Shown: positions 6,806 through 14,411 of the stretch, in pieces | Layout: each line of letters starts with the position of its first letter | Numbering within the stretch: the first letter of the stretch is position 1 | Made by a program: the position numbers and the translations under genes | Source of the DNA: CCY15215 sp034932145 | GTDB taxonomy: Bacteria; Cyanobacteriota; Cyanobacteriia; Cyanobacteriales; Spirulinaceae | Assembly (NCBI RefSeq): GCF_034932145.1 | Contig: NZ_JAYGHV010000158.1 | Location: 1 to 15,285, forward strand | DNA: 15,285 nt | Direction: 5' to 3' | The notes under the pieces: generated by a model | Told to the model about the DNA's origin: nothing | The model's database searches: none | What the model saw: only the letters and a program-made list of their open reading frames with translations

Positions 6806-8149
6806 ATGAAAGAAAACACTCAATTATCTTCCCGTTTACAGCATTGGTTTGCAAATGGCGCAATTGCCACCTTAGCTGTTACTTCTGTTGTCACTCTTGC
6901 TTTTATTCCCCCCGCTAAAGCAAGTTTTGAAAACAGCCCCAAAGTAGTTGTCGATGAAGTCTGGCAAATTGTCAACAACGAATTTGTCGGTAGCGATTTC
7001 GATCGCGAACAATGGCAAGTGACGCGCCAAGAGTTACTTGAGCGAGATTATGCTTCCCAGGATGAGGCTTATCTGGCGATTCGTGAGGCATTGCGAGATT
7101 TAGGCGACCCCTACACCCGTTTTCTCAACCCCAAGGAATTTGAGGAATTAACCACCCAAACAACAGGAGAACTGTCGGGAATTGGCGTGCGCTTACAAAT
7201 GGATGATGCAGGAAGTGCGCTCACTATTGTTGAATCTCTCAATAATTCTCCTGCAAAAGAGGCAGGGATTCAGGAAGGCGATCGCATTCTTCGCATTAAT
7301 AACCAACCCACGGCTTTGATGAAGGTAGAACAAGCCGCCGAACTTTTGCGCGGAGAAGAAGGGAGTAGCGTTACCCTACAACTGACCCGCCCCAATAAAG
7401 GTTTATTTGAAGTCACCTTAACCCGCGCCCCGGTAGAAGTTCCCGTACTGCACTATAGTTTGCAGGAAGAAAACGGCATGAAAGTGGGTTATATGTACCT
7501 TGAGGAGTTTAGTTCTCACGCTGCCGAACAAATGCAACGGGCGATCGCCAAACTGCAAGAACAAGGTGTCAATGGGTTTGTTTTGGACTTGCGAGGCAAT
7601 CCTGGGGGCTTATTATTTGCAAGCGTGGATATTGCGCGGATGTGGATGGAAACTGGGAAGATCGTGAAAACCATCGATCGCATGGGAGGCGATCGTGAAT
7701 ATTCCGCCGATCGCACTTCTTTAACGGAGTTGCCTTTGGTGGTTTTAGTGGATGGTTATTCAGCCAGTGCCAGCGAAATTTTGGCTGGGGCTTTAAAGGA
7801 TAATGGACGGGCAACGTTAGTCGGGACTCAGACTTATGGGAAAGGGACGGTGCAATCGGTTCACTCTCTCTCGGATAGTTCGGGGTTAGCTGTTACCATG
7901 TCGCGTTATTATCCTCCCAGTGGTATTAACATCAACAAGCACGGCATTGCTCCCGATGTAGAAGTGAGTTTGAATCGAGAACAACAACGATTGTTACGCA
8001 GCAATCCCACTGTACGGGGGAGTCAACGCGATCCTCACTACAGTAGTGCAGTGGGTGTATTGCGAGAACGTTTCGCACAACAAAGCGTTCCGGCAACACC
8101 TCCCGCACCGATTAGCATTCGCCAATTAATTGAACAGGTGCCTGAATAA
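6806..8149 (+). CDS. Carboxyl-terminal processing protease (S41 family, CtpA/B/C type)
   Basis: This is a 447-residue exported serine protease that trims C-termini of proteins in the periplasm or thylakoid lumen; the paralogue CtpA matures photosystem II D1. Residues 1 to about 40 form a Sec signal peptide with hydrophobic core ATLAVTSVVTLAFIP and a likely cleavage after PPAKA. A helical N-terminal region and the GDPYTRFL motif precede a PDZ domain (about 130-215, GIGVRL...GIQEGDRILRIN). The catalytic domain has LDLRGNPGG, DGYSASASEILAGAL with nucleophile S321, and TYGKGTVQ with general base K346. The 25-residue Ser-Lys spacing matches the family. The start is followed at once by a normal n-region; no strong Shine-Dalgarno sequence is seen. 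I cannot tell from sequence alone which of the cyanobacterial Ctp paralogues it is, although it resembles CtpB/C more than CtpA. Confidence 0.92.
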   Translation: MKENTQLSSRLQHWFANGAIATLAVTSVVTLAFIPPAKASFENSPKVVVDEVWQIVNNEFVGSDFDREQWQVTRQELLERDYASQDEAYLAIREALRDLGDPYTRFLNPKEFEELTTQTTGELSGIGVRLQMDDAGSALTIVESLNNSPAKEAGIQEGDRILRINNQPTALMKVEQAAELLRGEEGSSVTLQLTRPNKGLFEVTLTRAPVEVPVLHYSLQEENGMKVGYMYLEEFSSHAAEQMQRAIAKLQEQGVNGFVLDLRGNPGGLLFASVDIARMWMETGKIVKTIDRMGGDREYSADRTSLTELPLVVLVDGYSASASEILAGALKDNGRATLVGTQTYGKGTVQSVHSLSDSSGLAVTMSRYYPPSGININKHGIAPDVEVSLNREQQRLLRSNPTVRGSQRDPHYSSAVGVLRERFAQQSVPATPPAPISIRQLIEQVPE

Positions 8150-8157
8150 ATGAATCC

Positions 8158-8197
8158 TAGGGACGTTAAAAGTTAGCCTTAAATTTTAACGTCCCTA
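8158..8197. terminator. Perfect 14-bp inverted repeat between convergent genes
   Basis: TAGGGACGTTAAAA (8158-8171) and TTTTAACGTCCCTA (8184-8197) are exact reverse complements around a 12-base loop. The repeat lies between the protease stop and the end of the opposing HdrB-like gene. The arms supply A/T tracts on both strands, so it may act as a bidirectional terminator. A dispersed palindromic repeat is an alternative. Confidence 0.6.
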
Positions 8198-8243
8198 CAC
8201 GCTAAAGTAGCATCGAGTATTTTTGCAAAACTGAGATGCACCC

Positions 8244-9149
8244 TTATTGATGGAGCTTAGACAAGAGCGATCGCACGGAAACAATATGCTTATCCAAACC
8301 CAACTCCTCTGGGTCAATTCCCAAAGCCAAACCCACCAATTGAGGCAAATGGAGTACCGGAATACCCAATTTGCGCCCGATCGCCTTCTCTACTTCCGGT
8401 TGGCGAGAATCTAAATTAAGATGACAAAGAGGACAAGGCGTAACCAAACAATCTGCTCCTGCTTCAATCGCTTCAAGCAAATGTTTCCCAGCCAGAGAAA
8501 AAGATTGTTCCGTCGCATAACTGGCGATCGGCCAGCCACAACACTGAGTGCGACCTCGATAATAAATAGGATTAGCCCCTAAAGTCCGAAAAATATTCTC
8601 CATTGATGCTGGGTTCAGAGGATCGTCGTGAGGCAATGTTTTTTGACCCCGCAATAAATAACAGCCATAAAACGCCGCACAATTTAAACCCGTCAAACGC
8701 TTGGTTACTCGTTCAGCCAACGCCTCTAACCCATAATCCCCCACCAATACCCAGAGAAGATGCTTTACAGCCGTTGTACCGCGATAAGGAGAACAACCTT
8801 CCTGTTTTAAAAAGCCATTCACCCGTTGAAAATAAGCCGGATCGTTTTCCTTGGCTTCCTTGAGACGCTCATCTACATGACCGATGACCCCCTGACAAGT
8901 GCTACAATGGGTCAATAGCGGTAAATTCAACGATTCCGCCAAAGCGATATTACGAGCATTGACCGTATCTTCCAACAGTTGGGAATCTTCCTTATAAGTC
9001 CCCGAACCGCAACAGGCTGCTTTTTTTAATTCAATAAGCTGGATATCAAGGGCACGAGTCAGTGCTGCGGTAGAGAGATAAAGCTCGCGGCAAGCACCTT
9101 GGGCAACACAGCCCGGAAAATAAGCGTATTGTAAAGTTGGTGAAGGCAT
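8244..9149 (-). CDS. HdrB-like CCG-domain iron-sulfur protein
   Basis: This 301-residue protein has two cysteine-rich CCG domains, the hallmark of heterodisulfide reductase subunit B and relatives (SdhE-type succinate dehydrogenase, GlcF, LutA). The first has C14, C46-C47-G48 and C82-x2-C85; the second has C163, C203-C204-G205 and C239-x2-C242. Both are complete, so two metal sites (a noncubane [4Fe-4S] and possibly zinc, by homology) are plausible. No transmembrane helix is seen, so it should be soluble or peripheral. Cyanobacteria are not methanogens, so a thiol/disulfide or quinone-linked redox role is more likely than CoB-CoM reduction. The start is placed at the ATG before PSPTLQYAYFPGC, where family members begin; an in-frame ATG at 9332 adds 61 residues with no family resemblance. 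No partner subunit (HdrA, HdrC, SdhA or SdhB) is in the window. Confidence 0.88.
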   Translation of the reverse strand: MPSPTLQYAYFPGCVAQGACRELYLSTAALTRALDIQLIELKKAACCGSGTYKEDSQLLEDTVNARNIALAESLNLPLLTHCSTCQGVIGHVDERLKEAKENDPAYFQRVNGFLKQEGCSPYRGTTAVKHLLWVLVGDYGLEALAERVTKRLTGLNCAAFYGCYLLRGQKTLPHDDPLNPASMENIFRTLGANPIYYRGRTQCCGWPIASYATEQSFSLAGKHLLEAIEAGADCLVTPCPLCHLNLDSRQPEVEKAIGRKLGIPVLHLPQLVGLALGIDPEELGLDKHIVSVRSLLSKLHQ

Positions 9150-9195
9150 AGGATCGGGTTTGTCAAGGTTAGCGGTTTTTCCATCTTCCCTTAAA

Positions 9196-9298
9196 CTTGA
9201 CGGGAAAAGATAAATCCTCGGGAAATTCTTGACCAACAAACCCGTAGACCTCAGATAAATCAAAGATGAAGGGGAACGATCGCCCCCTTGACGGGAAA
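9196..9298 (+). repeat. Direct 12-bp repeat in the hdrB-like/acpP divergent region
   Basis: CTTGACGGGAAA occurs at 9196-9207 and again at 9287-9298, 91 bases apart. The second copy abuts a small hairpin, AAGGGG (9269-9274) with CCCCTT (9284-9289). The position between divergent genes makes a pair of regulator sites possible. No regulator is identified. Confidence 0.35.
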
Positions 9299-9429
9299 GG
9301 CAGCGCGATCGCCGAAAGGAGAGTAAAGACAATTTAAAAGGTGTCCCAAATTCGATTAACGAGATTGCCCCCCGAGACGATATGATAAAAAATACTGAAA
9401 ATTTTATAAAATTTCATTGCCAACAATTT

Positions 9430-9434
9430 GAGGA
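9430..9434 (+). promoter_or_regulatory. Ribosome binding site of acpP
   Basis: GAGGA lies 8 bases before the ATG at 9443. It selects that start over the in-frame TTG at 9428, which overlaps the site itself. Confidence 0.7.
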
Positions 9435-9442
9435 AAGTATTA

Positions 9443-9691
9443 ATGAGCGACTCTACTTTTGATAAAGTCAAGAAAATTATCGTCGATCAATTAGAGGTTG
9501 ACGAAAAATCAGTGAAACCCGAAGCAACCTTTGCAGAAGACCTTGGAGCCGACTCTCTCGATATTGTGGAACTGGTGATGGCCCTTGAAGAAGAATTCGA
9601 TATCGAAATTCCCGATGAAGCTGCCGAGAAAATAGAGACGGTAAAGTTAGCGGTAGATTACATCAACGAGAAAGTTTCTACTCCCGCTTAG
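9443..9691 (+). CDS. acpP: Acyl carrier protein
   Basis: ACP carries growing fatty acyl chains as thioesters on a 4'-phosphopantetheine arm in type II fatty acid synthesis in the cytosol. The 82-residue acidic helical product has the family length and the attachment motif GADSLDIVELVMALEEEF, with S38 as the modified serine. The start at 9443 gives the standard N-terminus MSDSTFDKVKKI and is supported by the GAGGA site 8 bases upstream. It is followed 102 bases later by fabF in the same direction, the classical acpP-fabF pairing. The upstream 293-base divergent region with an HdrB-like gene must contain its promoter; AT-rich TATGAT and TATAAA elements occur between 9380 and 9415, but no clear -35 pairing was found. 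Confidence 0.96.
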   Translation: MSDSTFDKVKKIIVDQLEVDEKSVKPEATFAEDLGADSLDIVELVMALEEEFDIEIPDEAAEKIETVKLAVDYINEKVSTPA

Positions 9692-9793
9692 GTTTCACCG
9701 GTAGTATTTCTGACCGAGCCACCTTCCCGCATTTTTTATTGGCGATCGCCTCTCTGCATTCAGGGCTTATCACCCCATCACTCATCTAGAATT

Positions 9794-11050
9794 ATGACTA
9801 ATTCGCATTTGCAACGAAAAAGAGTCGTTATCACGGGTCTTGCCGCCATTACCCCCATAGGCAATACCTTGGCAGAATATTGGCAAGGATTAATGGAGGG
9901 TCGCAATGGCATTGATACGATTACCCATTTCGATCCGTCCCAACACACTTGTCGTATTGGTGGCGAAGTTAAAGGCTTCGATCCCTACGCTCATTTGCCA
10001 CGCAAAGAAGCAAAACGGATGGATCGTTTCTCTCAGTTTGCCGTTGCTGCCAGCAAACAAGCTCTCACCGATGCAAAACTAGAGATTGATGATTTGAATG
10101 CAGATCGTATTGGCGTGTTGATCGGCACGGGAGTCGGTGGCATTAAAGTCATGGAAGATCAGCAAGAGGTGTACTTGAATAAAGGTCCCTCTCGCTGTAG
10201 CCCTTTTATGATTCCCATGATGATCGCGAATATGGCGGCAGGACTCACGGCGATTCATACCGGAGCTAAGGGACCCAATACCTGTGCGGTAACGGCTTGT
10301 GCGGCGGGTTCTAACGCCATAGGGGATGCCTTTCGCCTCGTTCAGGGGGGCTATGCCGATGCCATGATTTGCGGCGGGACAGAGGCAGCAATTACGCCTC
10401 TTTCTTATGCCGGTTTTGCCTCAGCACGGGCGCTATCGACCCGCAATGATGACCCCAAGCACGCTTGTCGTCCTTTTGACAAAGACCGGGATGGTTTTGT
10501 GATGGGGGAGGGTGCCGGAATTCTCATTATTGAGGAATTAGAATCTGCTCTTGCTCGCGGTGCGAGAATCTATGCTGAAATCGTAGGTTATGGCATGACC
10601 TGCGATGCTTATCACATGACTTCGCCAGTACCGGGGGGTCTCGGTGCTGCCCGCGCGATCGAACTGGCTTTGAAGGATGGGGGACTCAGCCCCGATCGCG
10701 TTAGTTATATTAATGCTCACGGGACCAGTACCCCGGCTAACGATCCCACGGAAACCCAAGCGATAAAAAAAGCCTTGGGAGAATGTGCTTATCAAATTCC
10801 CATTAGTTCTACTAAGTCCATGACTGGGCATTTATTAGGCGGATCTGGAGGGATAGAAGCCGTCGCTACGGTAATGGCGATCGCCCACGATCGCGTCCCT
10901 CCCACGATTAATCTTGAGGAACCCGACCAGGACTGCGATCTCGACTATATTCCCCATGAAAGTCGCAGTGTTAGCGTTGAAGCGGCTCTTTCCAATTCCT
11001 TTGGATTTGGCGGCCATAATGTTACTCTAGCGTTTCAGAAATATCATTAA
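9794..11050 (+). CDS. fabF: Beta-ketoacyl-ACP synthase II
   Basis: FabF condenses malonyl-ACP with acyl-ACP during chain elongation in type II fatty acid synthesis. The 418-residue product has the family length and a complete thiolase-fold active site: nucleophile C169 in VTACAAGSNAIGDAF, H309 in NAHGTSTPANDPTE, and K341/H346 in TKSMTGHLLGGSGG. The C-terminal NSFGFGGHNVTLAF glycine loop is also present. The N-terminus RKRVVITGLAAITPIGN is typical. No strong Shine-Dalgarno sequence precedes the ATG. It works directly with the acyl carrier protein encoded just upstream and is probably co-transcribed with it; a hairpin 25 bases after the stop probably ends the unit. In many cyanobacteria a transketolase gene follows fabF, whereas here a nucleotidase gene does. 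Confidence 0.97.
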   Translation: MTNSHLQRKRVVITGLAAITPIGNTLAEYWQGLMEGRNGIDTITHFDPSQHTCRIGGEVKGFDPYAHLPRKEAKRMDRFSQFAVAASKQALTDAKLEIDDLNADRIGVLIGTGVGGIKVMEDQQEVYLNKGPSRCSPFMIPMMIANMAAGLTAIHTGAKGPNTCAVTACAAGSNAIGDAFRLVQGGYADAMICGGTEAAITPLSYAGFASARALSTRNDDPKHACRPFDKDRDGFVMGEGAGILIIEELESALARGARIYAEIVGYGMTCDAYHMTSPVPGGLGAARAIELALKDGGLSPDRVSYINAHGTSTPANDPTETQAIKKALGECAYQIPISSTKSMTGHLLGGSGGIEAVATVMAIAHDRVPPTINLEEPDQDCDLDYIPHESRSVSVEAALSNSFGFGGHNVTLAFQKYH

Positions 11051-11074
11051 TTGAGAATGATCTCAATAAGATCG

Positions 11075-11119
11075 AAAAGGCGATCGCAAGCACCCGTGTT
11101 TCGCGATCGCTTTTATTTT
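11075..11119 (+). terminator. Terminator after fabF with HIP1 octamers as stem
   Basis: Two GCGATCGC octamers (11080-11087 and 11103-11110) can pair around a 15-base loop. An A tract (11075-11078) precedes the first and a T-rich tract (11111-11119, TTTTATTTT) follows the second, as in an intrinsic terminator. A smaller dyad TTGAGA/TCTCAA (11051-11066) lies directly after the stop codon. Confidence 0.6.
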
Positions 11120-11140
11120 GTCGGGATGGATAATTAAAAA

Positions 11141-12117
11141 ATGGCTTACGAAAAAGAACGACAAACCGCGATCGCCGCAGTCACTGCAGCCGCCAAACTC
11201 TGCGAAACTGTTCGCTGTAAAAAGTCCCAGCCTCTGACCAAAGCAGATACTAGCCCTGTCACCGTTGCTGACTTTGGCGCACAAGCAATTATCTGTCAGG
11301 CACTCGGAGGGAATTTTCCCGACGATCCCATTATTGGCGAAGAAGATTCCGCCATGTTGCAACAAAGCGATCGCCAGGAGGTCTTCTCGGGAGTGGTCGG
11401 TTTGGTGCAAGATATTCTACCCCACGCTACTCCCGATGATATTCTTCACTGGATCGATCGCGGCAACGGTAAAATTGCACCTCGTTACTGGACCCTCGAC
11501 CCCATTGATGGCACAAAGGGGTTTATTCGCGGCGACCAATACGCGATCGCCTTGGCTTTGGTCGAAAACGGCGCTCTCAAATTGGGGATATTGGGCTGTC
11601 CGGCTTTACCCGTCGATCCCGCAGATGGGAATAGTCCCAAGGGCGTTTTATTTCTGGCCGTGCAGGGAGAAGGCACGCAAATGCTGAGTTTGAGGGATCG
11701 CACTGCTCAACCTGCCAACGTCAATGGGACAAACGATCCTCAAACTCTCCGACTGATTACCAGTGTTGAAGCCCGTCACAGCGATCGCAACAAACAAGAA
11801 GCATTAATGACGGCCTTGGGCATGACTTCCCCCCCTTACGGATGGACTCCCAAGCCAAATATGCCGCCGTCGCCCGAGGAGAAGCCGATCTCTATAGCCG
11901 CATTCCCCCAAAGGATCGCCAAGATAAGCGAGAAAATATTTGGGATCATGCAGCCGGAGCGATCGTGTTAGAAGAAGCAGGCGGGCGCGTCACAGACCTC
12001 GATGGCAAACCCTTAGATTTCTCCCTGGGCGAAAAGTTAACAGCAAATCGCGGCATCCTCGCCAGTAATGGGGTCATTCACGATCGCGCTTTAGAGTTTA
12101 CCCACAAGAAAAGTTAA
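11141..12117 (+). pseudogene. 3'(2'),5'-bisphosphate nucleotidase (HAL2/CysQ family), interrupted by a -1 frameshift
   Basis: These enzymes hydrolyse 3'-phosphoadenosine 5'-phosphate (PAP) to AMP during sulfate assimilation and belong to the lithium-sensitive inositol monophosphatase fold. The first part has the metal-binding GEED (E67-D69) and DPIDGTKGF (D120-D123) motifs. The final part, in another frame from about 11842, has MDSQAKYAAVARGEADLY and WDHAAGAIVLEEAGG. One added C in the seven-C run at 11829-11835 restores an uninterrupted 325-residue protein reading TSPPLRMDSQAKYA across the join, which is family length and consensus. As written, the first frame instead continues for 45 or so unrelated codons to a stop at 11969-11971. 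Possible causes are a sequencing error, a true inactivating deletion, or slippage (C-CCC-CCT fits a -1 slippery heptamer). All catalytic motifs are otherwise intact, so decay would be very recent. Confidence 0.85.
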
Positions 12118-12165
12118 GTAAAAACTCCTAAAGTATTTGAAAAAGTTATAAATTGCTTTTTAGGG

Positions 12166-12193
12166 TTGACATTTCCAAATTTTGCTGTAATCT
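12166..12193 (+). promoter_or_regulatory. Sigma70-type promoter of the candidate small RNA
   Basis: A consensus TTGACA (12166-12171) is followed after 16 bases by TAATCT (12188-12193). The predicted start of transcription is near 12200, only about 20 bases before a strong hairpin terminator, which points to a short RNA. Confidence 0.6.
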
Positions 12194-12199
12194 GATAGT

Positions 12200-12275
12200 C
12201 AGGTGTGAGGAAAAAGTGAGAGAAGACGCTTGGGGTCGAAACAAGGAAAGACTCCCAAGCGTCTTTTCTCTTTTA
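12200..12275 (+). ncRNA. Candidate Yfr2/Cyano-2 family small RNA
   Basis: A roughly 75-nt unit is bounded by a good promoter and an intrinsic terminator. The 5' part is purine-rich and unpaired (GGTGTGAGGAAAAAGTGAG). The 3' part is one long hairpin whose loop is GAAACAAGGAAA (12238-12249). Yfr2 RNAs of cyanobacteria are abundant transcripts of about 60-100 nt, with conserved GGAAA/GAAACA-type loop sequences in the terminator hairpin and an unpaired GAGGA-type 5' segment. The match in size, architecture and loop is why I name the family; the consensus is recalled, not searched. The alternative is a leader attenuator of the oxidoreductase gene that begins 41 bases downstream. The exact 5' and 3' ends are estimates. 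Confidence 0.55.
12218..12275 (+). terminator. Strong hairpin terminator of the small RNA / leader
   Basis: The core stem is AAGACGCTTGGG (12223-12234) with CCCAAGCGTCTT (12254-12265), a perfect 12 bp. It extends outwards through GAGAG/TTCTC pairs (12218-12222, 12266-12270, one G-T) and inwards by GTC (12235-12237) pairing GAC (12250-12252), with T12253 bulged. TTTTATAATTTTTA follows. Confidence 0.75.
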
Positions 12276-12316
12276 TAATTTTTATAATTTATATTTATCA
12301 TTTGCATTTTTTCTTC

Positions 12317-14338
12317 ATGAAAGTAATTTGGCAGAAATTATTATTTTCTCTTCCCTTCAGTCTATTGTTCCTCAAAACAGCAATTCTTCCCGTATTGGCT
12401 CGATCGCCAGATCAAACCGTTGAATGCGAAATCTTAGTCATTGGGGGCGGACTGGCGGGAGTAGCGACGGCTTATGAGTCTTTACGGGAGGGAAAGACGG
12501 TGTGCATGACCGAGATTACCGACTGGGTGGGGGGACAAATTTCCGCTCAAGGAACCTCTGCTCTTGATGAAAAAAGCAAGCAGCGATCGCTCCTCTTTTA
12601 TCCCCAAGGGTATAACGAACTCCGCATTCGCATCGAAAAAAAATACGGTCGTCTCGATCCTGGGGAATGTTGGGTCAGCGAATCTTGCTTTTTACCCAAG
12701 GATGCCCATGAAATTCTGACAGCACAATTACAACAAGCGGCAAAACGAGGACGGGGAAAATTACACTGGTTTCCCAGTACCGTGATTAAAGACTTAGAAA
12801 TCAGTCCCCAAGGCAATATTATTCAAAGCGCGATCGCCATTCAACACCAACCCAAACCCAATACTCCCCCTCTCAACCAAGAAACCCTCTCCCAAACCAT
12901 CGAAGACGCTTATACTGACACCGACTCCTCTCGCTTCAGCAAAACGATTATTCAATTTATACCCAAATTAAAAAACGATCCCAGCTTGGCTAATTGGTAT
13001 GTTATCGATGCCACGGAAACGGGAGAAATAATTGCCCTTGCTGATGTTCCCTATCGCCTCGGGATCGATCCCCTCTCCTCTGTCGAACCCTCTTCCTCGG
13101 GTAGTATCGCCCAAGGAGATCCCTACTGTACTCAAGGGTTTACCTATACTTTTGCCATGGAAAAAATGGCAGCAACGCAGACTTATGATATTCCCGCTTT
13201 TTATCGCCAATACGAACCCTACTACAGTTACGAACTCTCTCGCTTTGCCAGTATCGATCTCCTCTTTAGTTATCGCCGCATCTGGAGTCCTAAAACGGGA
13301 GAAATGGACAGTTTTGGCGGCATTCGTTGGAGCAAAGTCACTCCTGGGGATATCTCTATGCAAAACTGGACTTGGGGAAATGACTATCGCCCAGGGACAG
13401 AAAGGGATAATTTGATTTATACTCGTTCTCAATTGCAACAGATGGGACAGTTGCAACCAGGGCAATGGCTGGGAGGACTGCGAACAGAAACTCTACGCAA
13501 AGGTGAAGAACACGCGATCGGCTTTTTCTATTGGTTGGTGCAGGGAACCACCGACTCGCGGTTAGGTGCAGGGGTCAAGCAAGGCGATCGCACCCATCGC
13601 TATTTGACAGGTTTGGATTCCCCCATGGGAACAATGCACGGTTTATCAAAGTATCCCTACATTCGCGAAGGTCGTCGCATCATCGGTCGTCCTTCTTTTG
13701 CTTATCCCGAGGGCTTTATGGTAACAGAATTGGATATCTCTGCAAAGAACTATCGCGATGAATACTATCAAAACACGTTACCGGAGAAAATGTATCGGGA
13801 GATGTGGACGAGATTGGCTGGATTGGGCATTATTGATGTCATTATGGACGATATTCCTACAGAACGTATTACTCGCCGCACCCGTTCGACTCTCTATCCC
13901 GACTCGGTGGGAATTGCTCAATATAATATTGATTTTCATCCCTGCATGACTCTTTCTCCTCCCGAACTTCCTGGCAACACAGAACGAGAAGGAACAAGAC
14001 AGGGTGCGGGTTTAACCTATCCGGCACAAATTCCTTTGCGTGCTATGATTCCTCAAAAAGTTGATAATCTCTTAGTCGCAGGAAAAAGTATTGCTACCAG
14101 TCATATTGCTGCTGCGGCCTATCGGGTGCATTCCTTTGAATGGTCTGTAGGGGCAGCCGCAGGGATGACGGCCGCTTATGCTTTAGAAACGAACATTATG
14201 CCCTATCAACTGGTGGAAACCATGCCTCGATCCAATCCACAATTGCAAGAGTTGAAATTGCGGTTGGTGGAAAGCGGTAATCACAATGCTTTTCCCGATG
14301 CTTCCATTTTTAACTTAGATTGGGATGCTTGGAAATAA
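12317..14338 (+). CDS. Exported FAD-dependent oxidoreductase
   Basis: This is a 673-residue protein of the FAD_oxidored type. A Sec-type signal peptide occupies residues 1 to about 29 (basic MKVIWQK, then a hydrophobic core LLFSLPFSLLFL, cleavage after PVLA). The dinucleotide-binding fold follows at once: EILVIGGGLAGVATAYES (glycines 43-48), an acidic residue near 66 for the FAD ribose, and WVGGQISAQGTS. The C-terminal VDNLLVAGKSIATSHIAAAAYRVHS...AAGMTAAYAL is the second FAD-contacting segment typical of this family. The substrate is unknown. The start is placed at the ATG giving the signal peptide; the upstream in-frame extension from 12230 would run through the terminator hairpin. There is no twin-arginine motif, which is unusual for an exported flavoprotein. 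The gene stands alone downstream of the candidate small RNA, and AT-rich TATAAT-like elements at 12274-12290 may be its promoter. Confidence 0.87.
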   Translation: MKVIWQKLLFSLPFSLLFLKTAILPVLARSPDQTVECEILVIGGGLAGVATAYESLREGKTVCMTEITDWVGGQISAQGTSALDEKSKQRSLLFYPQGYNELRIRIEKKYGRLDPGECWVSESCFLPKDAHEILTAQLQQAAKRGRGKLHWFPSTVIKDLEISPQGNIIQSAIAIQHQPKPNTPPLNQETLSQTIEDAYTDTDSSRFSKTIIQFIPKLKNDPSLANWYVIDATETGEIIALADVPYRLGIDPLSSVEPSSSGSIAQGDPYCTQGFTYTFAMEKMAATQTYDIPAFYRQYEPYYSYELSRFASIDLLFSYRRIWSPKTGEMDSFGGIRWSKVTPGDISMQNWTWGNDYRPGTERDNLIYTRSQLQQMGQLQPGQWLGGLRTETLRKGEEHAIGFFYWLVQGTTDSRLGAGVKQGDRTHRYLTGLDSPMGTMHGLSKYPYIREGRRIIGRPSFAYPEGFMVTELDISAKNYRDEYYQNTLPEKMYREMWTRLAGLGIIDVIMDDIPTERITRRTRSTLYPDSVGIAQYNIDFHPCMTLSPPELPGNTEREGTRQGAGLTYPAQIPLRAMIPQKVDNLLVAGKSIATSHIAAAAYRVHSFEWSVGAAAGMTAAYALETNIMPYQLVETMPRSNPQLQELKLRLVESGNHNAFPDASIFNLDWDAWK

Positions 14339-14411
14339 AAAAATTATTGATGGTCTTTTTCATTAATGCTATGGTGGTTAATGCAAATTTACGATGCTAG
14401 TCTGTAGAAAA

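Noticed and set aside
9150..9332. N-terminal extension of the HdrB-like protein
   Set aside because: Its 61 residues do not resemble the family, which begins just before the YFPGC motif. The region also contains the intergenic direct repeats.
11265..11687. 140-codon plus-strand frame inside the nucleotidase
   Set aside because: The overlapping frame carries the HAL2 motifs; this one has none.
12230..12316. N-terminal extension of the oxidoreductase from 12230
   Set aside because: It would translate through the terminator hairpin and U tract, and it puts 29 residues in front of a normal signal peptide.
12968..13465. Antisense 165-codon frame in the oxidoreductase gene
   Set aside because: It is opposite a strongly supported coding region, with no recognisable domain or start signals.
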